Source: Palleronia aestuarii
Lineage (GTDB): Bacteria; Pseudomonadota; Alphaproteobacteria; Rhodobacterales; Rhodobacteraceae
Length of the DNA: 64,000 nucleotides
Assembly: GCF_003253995.1 (NCBI RefSeq)
Contig: NZ_QKZL01000001.1
Coordinates: forward strand, 1 to 64,000
Reading direction: 5' to 3'
Part shown: piece by piece, positions 47,786 through 56,348 of the stretch
How positions within the stretch are numbered: the first letter of the stretch is position 1
Layout: the number at the start of each line of letters is the position of its first letter
Made by a program: the position numbers and the translations under genes
Notes under the pieces: model-generated
The model's database searches: none
What the model was told of the DNA's origin: nothing
The model's input: only the letters and a program-made list of their open reading frames with translations

Positions 47786-49261
47786 TCAGCCTTCGACGTA
47801 CCGGCGCAGGACCCGCTCCGTTCCCTCTTTCTCGAGCGCTCGGAGATGCCGGGCGAAAGGCTTCGTAAAGCGCTCCTCCCGTGCGAGGCTTCCGAAGATC
47901 GTTCGCATCTCTAGGAAGGCCATCGGATCGTCCTTTGCCCGAACCGCGTGGTCGTGCAGTGTCTCGGCCATCGGATCGTCGATCGTGATCTCTGCTCCGC
48001 TGTCGCTCTTGCCCTGGAGGTAGCGGCACCAGAGCGCGGAGACGAGGGAAAGCCCCTCGATCCCCTCGTCGCGAGCGAGCCGATCACGGGTGGAAGGCAG
48101 GATGAACTTCGGCTGCCGGTTGGACCCGTCGAGGCAGAGGCGCGCGACGGTATCGCCCACGCCCGGATTCTCGAGACGTTCGATGACCTGCGCGTAATAT
48201 TCCGCGAGATCGGTGTCGGGGACGGGCGGCACGATCGGAATGATCTCCTCGTGCTCGATCTTGTCGAGGAAAGCGCGGATGAGCGGATGGGCCGCCGCGT
48301 CGTGGACGAAATGGATATCGAGAAGCGCCGACGGATAGGCCATCGCCGCGTGCCCGCCGTTCAGGATGCGGATCTTCATCGTCTCGAACGGCGCGACGTC
48401 GTCGGTCATCGTGACACCGACGGTCTCGAAGGCCGGGCGGCCCTGCGGGAAGCGATCCTCCAGCACCCATTGGCGGAAGCTTTCGCAGGTCACCGGCCGC
48501 TCGTCGGCATAGCCGTACCGATCCCGCACCATCTGACGCTCCCGGTCGGATGTCGCTGGCGTGATCCGGTCGACCATCGCGCAAGGAAAGGCCACTTCCG
48601 TCCCGATCCACTCGGCGAGGTCGGGGTCGATCTTCTTCGCCAGTCCAAGCACGGTGGCGCGGGCGACGTGGCCGTTCTCCGGCAGGTTGTCGCAGGACAT
48701 GATCGTGTAGGGCGGGGTGCCGGCCTCACGACGCGCCCGGAGCGCCGCGATCATCGCGCCGAAGACGCTCCGCGGCGCATCCGGGTGCTCCGCATCGTGC
48801 ACCATGTCGGGATGGTCGGGGTCGAACTCTCCCGTCGCCGCGTCGATGTAGTAGCCGCCTTCGGTCACGGTGAGCGAGACGATGCGGATTTCGGCATCGC
48901 TCATCCGGGTGATCAGGGGGCCGTTTCCGTCGGCCACCGGAACGAAGTCTATCATCGCGCCGGTGACGACGGCCCGATCCGTCTCCGGATCGAGTTCGAC
49001 GATCGTGGTGAGCCAGTCCTGCGCCTCGAGATCGGAGCGGATCGTCGTGTCCGCGGGTCTCACGCCGGCACCCACGATGGCCCAGTCATGGTCGCGCCCC
49101 TCCTGCAGCAGATCGTGCAGGTAGAGCGCCATGTGAGCGCGGTGGAAGTTGCCGAGCCCCACATGGACGATCCCCTGAGCGAGATCGGCACGGGCGTAGC
49201 GGGGCACCTCGACATCGTCGGGCAGGCTGTCGAGAACGGCAAGCGAAAGGCGTTCGGTCAT
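47786..49261 (-). CDS. mtlK: Mannitol 2-dehydrogenase (long-chain polyol dehydrogenase)
   Basis: A 491-residue NAD-dependent enzyme that oxidises mannitol, and often arabitol or sorbitol, to the ketose. The N-terminal Rossmann segment is VHVGLGNFHRAHMALYL, with ICTVTEGGYY-type sequence later. The catalytic polyol-dehydrogenase signature is MKIRILNGGHAAMAY, with K and N-x2-H. It is the last gene of the polyol operon, 36 bp after the ATPase gene, matching the Rhodobacter sphaeroides smo-mtlK order. The short-chain sorbitol dehydrogenase smoS of that operon is absent here. Confidence 0.92.
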   Translation of the reverse strand: MTERLSLAVLDSLPDDVEVPRYARADLAQGIVHVGLGNFHRAHMALYLHDLLQEGRDHDWAIVGAGVRPADTTIRSDLEAQDWLTTIVELDPETDRAVVTGAMIDFVPVADGNGPLITRMSDAEIRIVSLTVTEGGYYIDAATGEFDPDHPDMVHDAEHPDAPRSVFGAMIAALRARREAGTPPYTIMSCDNLPENGHVARATVLGLAKKIDPDLAEWIGTEVAFPCAMVDRITPATSDRERQMVRDRYGYADERPVTCESFRQWVLEDRFPQGRPAFETVGVTMTDDVAPFETMKIRILNGGHAAMAYPSALLDIHFVHDAAAHPLIRAFLDKIEHEEIIPIVPPVPDTDLAEYYAQVIERLENPGVGDTVARLCLDGSNRQPKFILPSTRDRLARDEGIEGLSLVSALWCRYLQGKSDSGAEITIDDPMAETLHDHAVRAKDDPMAFLEMRTIFGSLAREERFTKPFARHLRALEKEGTERVLRRYVEG

Positions 49262-49297
49262 CAGGTCATCCGTTGCAGGGGTAGTTGCGGCGAGGTC

Positions 49298-50302
49298 TCA
49301 GGCTAGGCGAAGGCCCTTCTCGTCAAAGCGGTGGATCTGGCGCGCTTCCGGCTCGAGATGGATTGTATCGCCGTGGCGCAGCCCGATCTCGCCATCCGCA
49401 CGCACCGTCATGGGCTCGTCCATTCCGGGGATCTCGACGTGGAAGAAGGTGTCCGAGCCCAGATGCTCGGACACGATGATCCTGCCGGTGAAGGTGCCGC
49501 CCTCTTCGACGATGCGCATGTGTTCGGGCCGGACGCCGATCGTGGTGCAGTCATGACGCGCAGCGTGCTCTCCCGTCATTAGGTTCATCTTCGGCGAGCC
49601 GATGAAGCCCGCGACGAAGAGATTGCGCGGGTTGCGGTAGAGCTCGAGAGGGGAGCCGACCTGCTCGACGTGACCCGCACGCAGGACCACGATCTTGTCG
49701 GCCATCGTCATCGCCTCGACCTGGTCGTGGGTGACGTAGATCATCGTGGTCTTGAGCCGCTCGTGCAGCTCCGTAATCTCAAGCCGCATGCCGACGCGCA
49801 GCGCCGCGTCGAGGTTCGACAGCGGTTCGTCGAAGAGGAACGCGGCAGGTTCGCGCACGATCGACCGGCCGATCGCGACGCGCTGGCGCTGTCCGCCGGA
49901 AAGCTGGCCGGGACGGCGGTCGAGATAGTCGGTGAGGTTCAGCACCGCGGCCGCACGCTCCACGCGCTTGTTCTGCTCCTCGGCATTCAGACCGGCCATC
50001 TTCAGCGGGAACGCGATGTTCTTGCGCACGCTCATGTGCGGGTAGAGCGCGTAGGACTGGAACACCATGGCGAGCCCGCGCTTGGCGGGCGGCAGGTCGG
50101 TGGCGGGCTTGCCGTCGATGCGGATCTCGCCCGACGACACGTCCTCGAGCCCGGCGATGAGGCGCAGCAGGGTGGACTTGCCGCAGCCCGAGGGCCCGAC
50201 GAAGACGACGAATTCGCCGTCCTCGATGGCGAGGTCTAGTGGCGGGATGACCTCCGTTTCGCCGAACTTCTTCTGCACTTTCTCAAGCGTGATATTGCCC
50301 AT
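49298..50302 (-). CDS. smoK: Polyol/sugar ABC transporter ATPase (UgpC/MalK family)
   Basis: A 334-residue cytosolic ATPase that powers the adjacent permeases. Walker A is GPSGCGKST (about 37-45), the ABC signature [13 protein letters not shown], and Walker [14 protein letters not shown], followed by a switch histidine in [12 protein letters not shown]-terminal OB-type domain (about 235-334) is typical of MalK-like CUT1 ATPases. It starts 11 bp after the upstream permease gene. Confidence 0.94.
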   Translation of the reverse strand: MGNITLEKVQKKFGETEVIPPLDLAIEDGEFVVFVGPSGCGKSTLLRLIAGLEDVSSGEIRIDGKPATDLPPAKRGLAMVFQSYALYPHMSVRKNIAFPLKMAGLNAEEQNKRVERAAAVLNLTDYLDRRPGQLSGGQRQRVAIGRSIVREPAAFLFDEPLSNLDAALRVGMRLEITELHERLKTTMIYVTHDQVEAMTMADKIVVLRAGHVEQVGSPLELYRNPRNLFVAGFIGSPKMNLMTGEHAARHDCTTIGVRPEHMRIVEEGGTFTGRIIVSEHLGSDTFFHVEIPGMDEPMTVRADGEIGLRHGDTIHLEPEARQIHRFDEKGLRLA

Positions 50303-50313
50303 TGGAGGTCTCC

Positions 50314-51144
50314 TTACTTCACCGCGCCGAAGGTCAGGCCGCGGACGAGCTGCTTTTGCGAGAACCAGCCCATGATGAGGATCGGCGCGATCGCCATGGT
50401 CGATGCGGCGGAGAGCTTGGCGTAGAAGAGGCCCTCCGGACTCGAATAGCTGGCGATGAAGGCGGTGAGCGGCGCCGCGTTGGCGGCCGTCAGGTTCAGC
50501 GTCCAGAATGCCTCGTTCCAGGCGAGGATGATGTTGAGAAGAAGCGTCGAGGCGATACCCGGCACCGCCATCGGCGTCAGCACGTAGATCACCTCGGAGG
50601 CGAGCCCGGCCCCGTCCATCCGCGCCGCTTCTAGGATGTCGACGGGGATTTCGCGGAAATAGGTGTAGAGCATCCAGACGATGATCGGCAGGTTGATGAG
50701 CGTCAACACGATGACGAGGCCCAGCCGGGTGTCGAGCAGCCCCCAGTCGCGGAAGATGAGATAGAGCGGGACGAGTACGCCCACGGGCGGCAGCATCTTC
50801 GTCGACAGCATCCACATCAGCACGTTCTTGGTCTGGCGCCCCGGCACGAAGGCCATCGCCCAGGCGGCGGGGATCGCGATGATAAGCCCGATGATCGTGG
50901 AGCCGAGCGAGATCACCACGGAGTTCCAGAAGTGCCGGAAATAGTCCGAGCGCTCCTGCACCGCGGTGTAGTTCTCAAGCGTCCAGTCGAAGGCCAGGAA
51001 GACGGGCGGATCGGCGATCGCCGTAGCCTCGGTCTTGAAGCTCGTCAGAACGGTCCAGAGGATCGGGAAGAAGATGAGGATCGCGATCGTCCAGGCGACG
51101 GCGGTGTTGATCGCCTTGCGGCTGTTGGGAACGGCACGGGCCAT
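50314..51144 (-). CDS. smoG: Polyol/sugar ABC transporter permease (MalG-like)
   Basis: A 276-residue inner-membrane permease with six hydrophobic segments. The EAA loop that docks the ATPase reads [33 protein letters not shown]. The CUT1 family and gene position match SmoG. The start ATG 51144 is preceded by GGAGG. It is separated from smoF by 143 bp containing two palindromes. Confidence 0.94.
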   Translation of the reverse strand: MARAVPNSRKAINTAVAWTIAILIFFPILWTVLTSFKTEATAIADPPVFLAFDWTLENYTAVQERSDYFRHFWNSVVISLGSTIIGLIIAIPAAWAMAFVPGRQTKNVLMWMLSTKMLPPVGVLVPLYLIFRDWGLLDTRLGLVIVLTLINLPIIVWMLYTYFREIPVDILEAARMDGAGLASEVIYVLTPMAVPGIASTLLLNIILAWNEAFWTLNLTAANAAPLTAFIASYSSPEGLFYAKLSAASTMAIAPILIMGWFSQKQLVRGLTFGAVK

Positions 51145-51194
51145 GTCATGTCCTCCGAAGGGCTTTTGCGGGACGCCGCGGCAGGCGCCCGGTC

Positions 51195-51274
51195 GTCCCG
51201 GGCTCGACCCGGGACCTCGCGGGGGCAAGGACCGTCGGTCCGTGCCCGGAGGGGCCCCGGATCAGGTCCGGGGC
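51195..51274. repeat. Two intercistronic palindromes between the permease genes
   Basis: GTCCCGGG (51195-51202) pairs with CCCGGGAC (51208-51215) around CTCGA. GCCCCGGA (51254-51261) pairs with TCCGGGGC (51267-51274) around TCAGG. Sequences of the form CCCGGGnTnGACCCGGG and GCCCCGGAnnnGGTCCGGGGC recur across alphaproteobacterial genomes as REP-like elements. They may stabilise mRNA ends or modulate downstream expression in this operon. Confidence 0.6.
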
Positions 51275-51287
51275 ACGTTGCACGCGA

Positions 51288-52160
51288 TCAGGCATCGAGA
51301 TTCTTCCCGATCATCCGCATGAGGAAGATCGCCACGATATTGGCGAGGATGATCGCCACCACGCCGCCCGCGCTGCCGGTACCTACATCGAAGCGCAGGA
51401 GGCTTTCGGCGTAGACGAGGTAGGTGAGGTTCGTCGATGCGGTGCCGGGACCGCCATTCGTCGTCACCAGGATCTCCGCGAAGATCGACAGGAGGAAGAT
51501 CGTCTGGATCAGGACGACCACGGTGATCGCGCGCGCGAGGTGCGGCAGCTTGATGTACCAGAACCGGCTCCACGCGCTCGCGCCGTCCATCTCCGCGGCC
51601 TCGAGCTGTTCACTGTCGAGCGATTGCATGGCGGTGAGCAGGATGAGCGTGGCGAAGGGCAGCCATTGCCACGACACGATGCCCACGATGGAGGCGAGCG
51701 GAGCCTGCGTCAGAAAGTCGAAGGGCGCCATCCCGAAGGTGCCCGCGAGGAAGGCGAAGAGACCGTTCACGGGGTTCATGAACATGTTCTTCCAGACAAG
51801 TGCCGAGACGGTGGGCATGACGAAGAAGGGCGAGATCACCATGATCCGCACGATCCCCGTGCCCCACATCGGCTGATCGAGCAGGACGGCGAGACCGATC
51901 CCCCCAAGGACCGTGATGAAGAGCACGCCGAGAACTAGGATCAGTGTGTTCACGATCGCCGTCTGGAACGCGGGGTCGGTCAGGAAGTAGCTGTAGTTCT
52001 CCCAGCCCACGAAGGGGTTCTCGCCCGGCATGAGGAGGTTGTAGCGCAGGAACGAGAAGTAGAGCGTCAGCGCGAGCGGCACGGCCATCCAGAGGAGCAG
52101 GACGATCACCGAAGGCGCGATCATGAATCGTGCCGCGGCACGGGAATGTTGCGTGGCCAT
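51288..52160 (-). CDS. smoF: Polyol/sugar ABC transporter permease (MalF-like)
   Basis: A 290-residue inner-membrane permease with six predicted helices and the EAA loop QSLDSEQLEAAEMDGASAWSRFWYIKLPHLARA. The N-terminal helix segment FMIAPSVIVLLLWMAVPLALTLYFSF is typical of CUT1 permeases. It follows the binding-protein gene with an intervening stem-loop. Confidence 0.94.
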   Translation of the reverse strand: MATQHSRAAARFMIAPSVIVLLLWMAVPLALTLYFSFLRYNLLMPGENPFVGWENYSYFLTDPAFQTAIVNTLILVLGVLFITVLGGIGLAVLLDQPMWGTGIVRIMVISPFFVMPTVSALVWKNMFMNPVNGLFAFLAGTFGMAPFDFLTQAPLASIVGIVSWQWLPFATLILLTAMQSLDSEQLEAAEMDGASAWSRFWYIKLPHLARAITVVVLIQTIFLLSIFAEILVTTNGGPGTASTNLTYLVYAESLLRFDVGTGSAGGVVAIILANIVAIFLMRMIGKNLDA

Positions 52161-52225
52161 GCTTGCCTCCCCCCGAGGTGGTGTTCGACGCCGAAGTCTG
52201 GTCCGGATCTCCGCCGTCGTGAGTA

Positions 52226-52249
52226 GGGGCGGCCGCGACGGGCCGCCCC
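52226..52249 (-). terminator. Stem-loop between the binding-protein gene and smoF
   Basis: GGGGCGGCC (52226-52234) pairs with GGCCGCCCC (52241-52249) around a 6-nt loop, 8 bp after the binding-protein stop on the minus strand. No T run follows. Such hairpins after the binding-protein gene commonly act as partial terminators or RNA stabilisers and raise binding protein over permease levels. Confidence 0.6.
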
Positions 52250-52256
52250 AACCGGA

Positions 52257-53588
52257 TCAGTCCATGTAGCCGGCGCGCTGCATCTCCCGCTCGGTGATGC
52301 TCTGGGCCTGCGAGAGGGCCTGCTCGGCGGTCGACTGGCCGGCGAGCGCTGCGGAGATCGCCTGTCCGACCGCCGTCCCGATACCCTGGAATTCGGGGAT
52401 CGCGACGAACTGGCCGCCGGTATAGGGCACTTCCTGGACGGAGGAGTTCTGCGTGTCGGCCGCCTCCATCGAGGTCAGGGTCATCTCCGCGAAGGGTGCG
52501 GCGTCGATGTATTCCTGGTTCTCGTAGAGCGAGGTGCGCGTACCCGGAGGCGCCGCGCGCCAGCCCTGCTCCTCTGCCACGATCTCGGTATATTCCTTGG
52601 ACGTGGCCCAAGCGACGAACTCCTTCGCCGCGTCGACGGAATCCGACGAGGCCGGGATCGCGAGGTTCCAGGACCAGAGCCAGTTGCCGTGGTTGTCGAC
52701 GCCTTCCTTGTTGGGGAATTGCGCGAAGCCGACATTCTCAGCGACGGTCGATTCGTCGGGATCGGTGACGAAGCTCGCGGCGACGGTGGCGTCGATCCAG
52801 ATGCCGCAGCGGCCCTGCTGGAACAGCGAGAGATTTTCATTGAAGCCGTTCGCGGCCGCGCCCGGAGGCCCGTATTCGTTCAGCATCGTGAGGTAGTCGT
52901 TCGTCGCCGACTGCCATTCGGGGCTGTCGAATTGCGGGCGCCAGTCCATGTCGAACCAGCGTGCGCCGTAGGAATTGGCCATGGCCGTCAGGAAGGCCAT
53001 GTTCTCGCCCCAGCCGGGCTTGCCGCGCAGGCAGATCCCGTAGGTCTGCTCCGCCTCGTTCGTCATCGCCTCGGCGGCGGTCATGATGTCGGACCATGTC
53101 GGCTGGTCGGGGATCGTCACGCCCGCTTCCTCGACCAGATCGGTGCGGTACATGACCATCGCCGATTCGCCGTAGAAGGGCAGGGCGTAGAGCGTGTCGT
53201 CGACGGTCAGCGCCTGCCGGATCGACGGCAGCAGATCGTCGGTGTCATAGCCTTCCGGAAGCTCGTCGAGCGGCGCCAGCCAATCCTGCTTGCCCCAGAT
53301 CGGCACTTCGTAGTTCCCGATCGTCAGAACGTCGAACTGACCGCTGCCGGTGGCGATATCCGTCGTCACGCGGCGGCGGAGTTCGTTCTCCTCGAGGGTC
53401 ACCCATTGCAGCGTGATGTTCGGATGCGCTTCGGTAAAGGCACCGGTCAATCCCTGCATGCGGACCATGTCGCCGTTGTTCACGGTGGCGATGGTGAGCG
53501 TGACGGGGTCGTCCGACTGCGCCTGCGCCGCAAGGGATACGGTGCAAAGGGCCGACGCGCCCAGAAGGGCGCGAGTAAGCGTCTTCAT
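52257..53588 (-). CDS. smoE: Polyol/sugar ABC transporter substrate-binding protein
   Basis: A 443-residue periplasmic binding protein of the CUT1 (extracellular solute-binding family 1) type. The signal peptide is about residues 1-23 (ending AAQAQ). Typical segments are ENELRRRVTTDIATGSGQFDV, YALPFYGESAMVMYRTDL and WSWNLAIPASSDSVDAAKEFV. The substrate is inferred to be sorbitol, mannitol or a similar polyol from the neighbouring mannitol dehydrogenase and the smo gene order, not from the protein itself. It is the first gene of the transport operon after the regulator. Confidence 0.92.
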   Translation of the reverse strand: MKTLTRALLGASALCTVSLAAQAQSDDPVTLTIATVNNGDMVRMQGLTGAFTEAHPNITLQWVTLEENELRRRVTTDIATGSGQFDVLTIGNYEVPIWGKQDWLAPLDELPEGYDTDDLLPSIRQALTVDDTLYALPFYGESAMVMYRTDLVEEAGVTIPDQPTWSDIMTAAEAMTNEAEQTYGICLRGKPGWGENMAFLTAMANSYGARWFDMDWRPQFDSPEWQSATNDYLTMLNEYGPPGAAANGFNENLSLFQQGRCGIWIDATVAASFVTDPDESTVAENVGFAQFPNKEGVDNHGNWLWSWNLAIPASSDSVDAAKEFVAWATSKEYTEIVAEEQGWRAAPPGTRTSLYENQEYIDAAPFAEMTLTSMEAADTQNSSVQEVPYTGGQFVAIPEFQGIGTAVGQAISAALAGQSTAEQALSQAQSITEREMQRAGYMD

Positions 53589-53622
53589 TGATGTCCTCCC
53601 AATGCCACGGTGGGCATTTGTA

Positions 53623-53648
53623 TTTCGCGTGGGCATATATTCGCGAAA
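53623..53648. promoter_or_regulatory. Inverted repeat upstream of the binding-protein gene, candidate operator
   Basis: TTTCGCG (53623-53629) and CGCGAAA (53642-53648) form a 7-bp inverted repeat with a 12-bp spacer in the 106-bp gap between the regulator and the transport genes. GTGGGCAT also occurs twice nearby. A SorC-family regulator encoded next door would be the obvious ligand-responsive binder. This is inference from symmetry and position. Confidence 0.45.
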
Positions 53649-53694
53649 GAATGCGTCTTTTTCAAGAGCCAAGTTCTGCCGGTCGAAGTTGCCA

Positions 53695-54639
53695 TCAGAT
53701 TGCGTTAAGGACGGAACGGGCCGTCGCCTCGTCGGTGATGAGACCGTTGATCAGCGCTCCCCGGAGGGCGCCTGCGATTGCCGCGACCTTGCCCGGACCC
53801 GCCGCGAGGCCGATGACCGGCCTGTCCGCGGTATGTTCGAGCGGGGCGCTCGTCGACAGGGCGTTGCGCGCGCTGTCGAGAATGCGGCCCTCGCGGTCGA
53901 AGACACGGCTCGTGATCTCGCCCACCGCGCCACATGCCTGCAACCGTTCCATTTCGGGGCGGTCGATGAAACCGTCGACGTGGAGTGGTGCCGTCATGTC
54001 CATGCTGCCCAAGCCGACCATGCGCACGTTGCTCTCGTGGCAGAGCTGAAGAATATGGCGCACCGGCGTCTGCGCATTGAGAGAGGCGAGCTCCTCGGCG
54101 CTGGAGGCATAGACTGGCAGGGGCATCGGAAAATGCCGCGCGCCCACGCGTTCGGCAAGGCGGATGACGACGTTGTAGGGCGTGGCCGAGCCATCCTGCA
54201 TCATGTTGCCGAGAAGAGAGACGATCTTATGATGCGGACAATCCATGACCGGGATCTGCTCGACCGCGGCACGCAGCGTGCGTCCCGTCCCAAGTGCCAG
54301 AACCTTTGGATTGCGCGATTTCAGGTGACGCTGCATCTCCATCGCCCCGGCGATCGCGATCCCGTTGAGCAGCAGCGGCGAGCCGGGATCGCTCGGCACG
54401 ACTTCGCAGACGACAAGGCCGAAACGATCCTGCAGTCGCGCCATGAGTTCCATGCAGTTCGCGATCGGATGATCGAGGTGGACCTTCACGAGCTTCTCGC
54501 TCACCGCGAGGGAAACGAGCCGCTGTGCGCTCTGCCGCGACACGCCGAGCTTGCGGGCGATCTCGTCCTGTGTGTTGCCGGCCACGTAATAGAGCCAGCC
54601 GGCACGGGCCGCATCGTCGAGCCTGCTGCTGGTATTCAC
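53695..54639 (-). CDS. smoC: SorC/DeoR-family sugar-responsive transcriptional regulator
   Basis: A 314-residue repressor or activator. The N-terminal helix-turn-helix (about 10-55) contains AGNTQDEIARKLGVSRQSAQRLVSLA. The C-terminal sugar-binding domain has ALGTGRTLRAAVEQIP, VVSLLGNM-type sequence and GVGEITSRVFD-like segments, as in SorC proteins that bind phosphosugars. It heads the polyol operon in the same orientation, as smoC does in R. sphaeroides. Confidence 0.9.
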   Translation of the reverse strand: MNTSSRLDDAARAGWLYYVAGNTQDEIARKLGVSRQSAQRLVSLAVSEKLVKVHLDHPIANCMELMARLQDRFGLVVCEVVPSDPGSPLLLNGIAIAGAMEMQRHLKSRNPKVLALGTGRTLRAAVEQIPVMDCPHHKIVSLLGNMMQDGSATPYNVVIRLAERVGARHFPMPLPVYASSAEELASLNAQTPVRHILQLCHESNVRMVGLGSMDMTAPLHVDGFIDRPEMERLQACGAVGEITSRVFDREGRILDSARNALSTSAPLEHTADRPVIGLAAGPGKVAAIAGALRGALINGLITDEATARSVLNAI

Positions 54640-54870
54640 GTGCCTCGTCTCCCCCCGGGCAAGCAGGACGGTTGCCCGTCGATCGCAAGAGCATTCTGGA
54701 AATCGGTCTGTCTGTCAAAGGATCGGAGAATTCGCGATGGTCCCCGCCTGCATTCGACAACCCACGAGGTCGGCCGATCAGCCGAGATCGGATGCGGGAT
54801 GCGCCATGGTCATGCTAGGGACACGGTGTTCCGGTGAACGACCGGGGTCTGACAGGAGCGAGGGAACAGG

Positions 54871-55263
54871 ATGCTCAGTGAATTTCGTGACTTCATCGCC
54901 AAGGGCAACGTGATGGACTTGGCCGTGGGGATCATCATCGGCGCGGCGTTCACCGCCATCGTGACTTCTCTGGTGGAGGATCTGATAAACCCGTTGATCG
55001 GTCTTTTCGTGGGCGGCCTCGACTTCTCCGGCCTCAGCGTCGGCGTCGGTGATGCGCAGTTCATGTATGGCAACTTCATCACCGCGATCATAAATTTCCT
55101 GATCATCGCCTTCGTGGTCTTTCTCCTCGTCAAGGCGGTGAACCGGATCAAGTCCGCTGCGATCCGCGACGACGACGTGGCGCCCGAGGTCCCCACGGGG
55201 CCGTCGGAGAAGGACCTCCTCATGGACATCCGGGATGCGCTCGTCGAACGCCCGCTCAAGTGA
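54871..55263 (+). CDS. mscL: Large-conductance mechanosensitive channel
   Basis: A 130-residue inner-membrane channel that opens under osmotic downshock. It begins [41 protein letters not shown], the N-terminal helix plus TM1 gate. TM2 (about 70-95, [24 protein letters not shown]) and the cytoplasmic helix bundle ([13 protein letters not shown]) follow. Length is normal. Confidence 0.98.
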   Translation: MLSEFRDFIAKGNVMDLAVGIIIGAAFTAIVTSLVEDLINPLIGLFVGGLDFSGLSVGVGDAQFMYGNFITAIINFLIIAFVVFLLVKAVNRIKSAAIRDDDVAPEVPTGPSEKDLLMDIRDALVERPLK

Positions 55264-55291
55264 GTTCCGCGACGACGGTGTGTGAATTCAT

Positions 55292-55314
55292 CCGGGCGCT
55301 TCGACGGCGCCCGG
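55292..55314 (+). terminator. Hairpin terminator after mscL
   Basis: CCGGGCGC (55292-55299) pairs with GCGCCCGG (55307-55314), loop of 7, followed by CTTCTG. It lies 28 bp after the mscL stop. Confidence 0.65.
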
Positions 55315-55605
55315 CTTCTGTACGGGACGATCCGCGCCACACGGTCACACTGTTTCAGAATTGTACTGAAAGCCGGTTTCGTGCGCTATTCGAAGGCAGG
55401 ATGCGCCGCCCAAGTGCGTTCGGCACAACTGATTTCCTAACCGACCATTAACAGGAGGAAATTGCCGCAGCAGATCGCCAAGGACGACGATCTCCGGTGA
55501 TCGTCAAATCCGGGGGACTGGCGATCACCAAGATTTTTTTCGAGCGGAGCGCCGCACGGTGGTTTCAAGACTTCTTTGACAGAAGATCGACGATACTTTC
55601 GATCT
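55315..55605 (+). other. Intergenic region with a mini-ORF and an internal terminator (candidate leader or small RNA)
   Basis: No ordinary gene is seen between mscL and the hemolysin-III gene. Within it AGGAGG-like ACAGGAGGAA (55451-55460) precedes TTG 55462, which opens a 12-codon frame ending TGA 55498-55500. That stop lies in the first arm of a hairpin with a following T7 run (see 55496-55540). The arrangement looks like a leader peptide with attenuator or a small RNA. A possible -35/-10 pair, TTGTAC and GCTATT with 18-bp spacing, lies upstream. All of this is inference. Confidence 0.4.
55496..55540 (+). terminator. Intrinsic terminator upstream of the hemolysin-III gene
   Basis: GGTGATCG (55496-55503) pairs perfectly with CGATCACC (55522-55529), with an 18-nt loop, followed by AAGATTTTTTT (seven T at 55534-55540). 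It stands 66 bp before the start of the next gene and 230 bp after mscL, which already has its own hairpin, so it must end some other transcript. Confidence 0.7.
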
Positions 55606-56283
55606 ATGGACAGTCATGGAAACCTCGCCACGACCCGCCCCACGCCCAAGGGGATCGCCAGCGCCGCGGAGCGGCGGTCGGACGCCATCGTGCACTATCT
55701 CGGTTTGCTCCTGGCGGTCGGGGCCGTCCCGACGCTGATCGCGCTCTCGGTCGTGAGGCGGGGGGATTGGGCGTCCGTCACCGCGATCTCGGTTTATGGT
55801 GCCTGTCTCGTCGGTATGCTCGGCTGTTCCGCCCTCTACAACATCACTCACGGTGGGCGCTGGACCCCGATCTTCAAGCGGATGGATCACTCCGCGATCT
55901 ACCTCAAGATCGCGGCCACCTTCACGCCGCTCATCGCGCTCACGGGCATGGCGGGCTTCCCGCTCCTCGCCGGGCTATGGGGCGCGGCGCTCGGCGGCAC
56001 ATCCCTGAAGATCATCGCCCCCGACGGCATGCGATGGACGGGGCTCGCGCTCTATCTCGGAATGGGGTGGATCGGTGTCTGGGCCGGCGCTCCGATCATC
56101 GCCGCGCTTTCTCCGGCGGCATGGTGGCTCGTCCTGATCGGAGGGCTGCTCTACACGATGGGTGTCGTCTTCTTCCTGTGGGAGACGCTGCCCTATCACA
56201 CGACGATCTGGCACGTCTTCGTGCTCGTCGCGACCGCGCTTCTCTACTGCGCGATCCTGCTTGAGGTCCTGATCGAGGTCTGA
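55606..56283 (+). CDS. Hemolysin III family membrane protein (PAQR-like)
   Basis: A 225-residue protein with seven hydrophobic segments. It shows the family residues: Ser/His pattern in CSALYNIT and RMDHSAIYLKIAATFTPL, and the late HTTIWHVFVLVATALLYCAI with a conserved histidine. Members belong to the alkaline ceramidase/PAQR/hemolysin III superfamily of putative metal-dependent membrane hydrolases; the bacterial role is unsettled. ATG 55606 is chosen over an in-frame TTG at 55576. Confidence 0.9.
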   Translation: MDSHGNLATTRPTPKGIASAAERRSDAIVHYLGLLLAVGAVPTLIALSVVRRGDWASVTAISVYGACLVGMLGCSALYNITHGGRWTPIFKRMDHSAIYLKIAATFTPLIALTGMAGFPLLAGLWGAALGGTSLKIIAPDGMRWTGLALYLGMGWIGVWAGAPIIAALSPAAWWLVLIGGLLYTMGVVFFLWETLPYHTTIWHVFVLVATALLYCAILLEVLIEV

Positions 56284-56348
56284 TCGCCTGATTGCCAATC
56301 CCCGGACAACCCGCGTACTCGTCGGAAGGACGATACCGGGAGAACGGC

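Noticed and set aside
55497-56264. GTG-initiated frame overlapping the hemolysin-III gene
   Set aside because: It runs out of phase through a clear seven-helix protein and has Arg/His-rich nonsense sequence; only the short TTG frame and terminator before it were kept as a possible leader.
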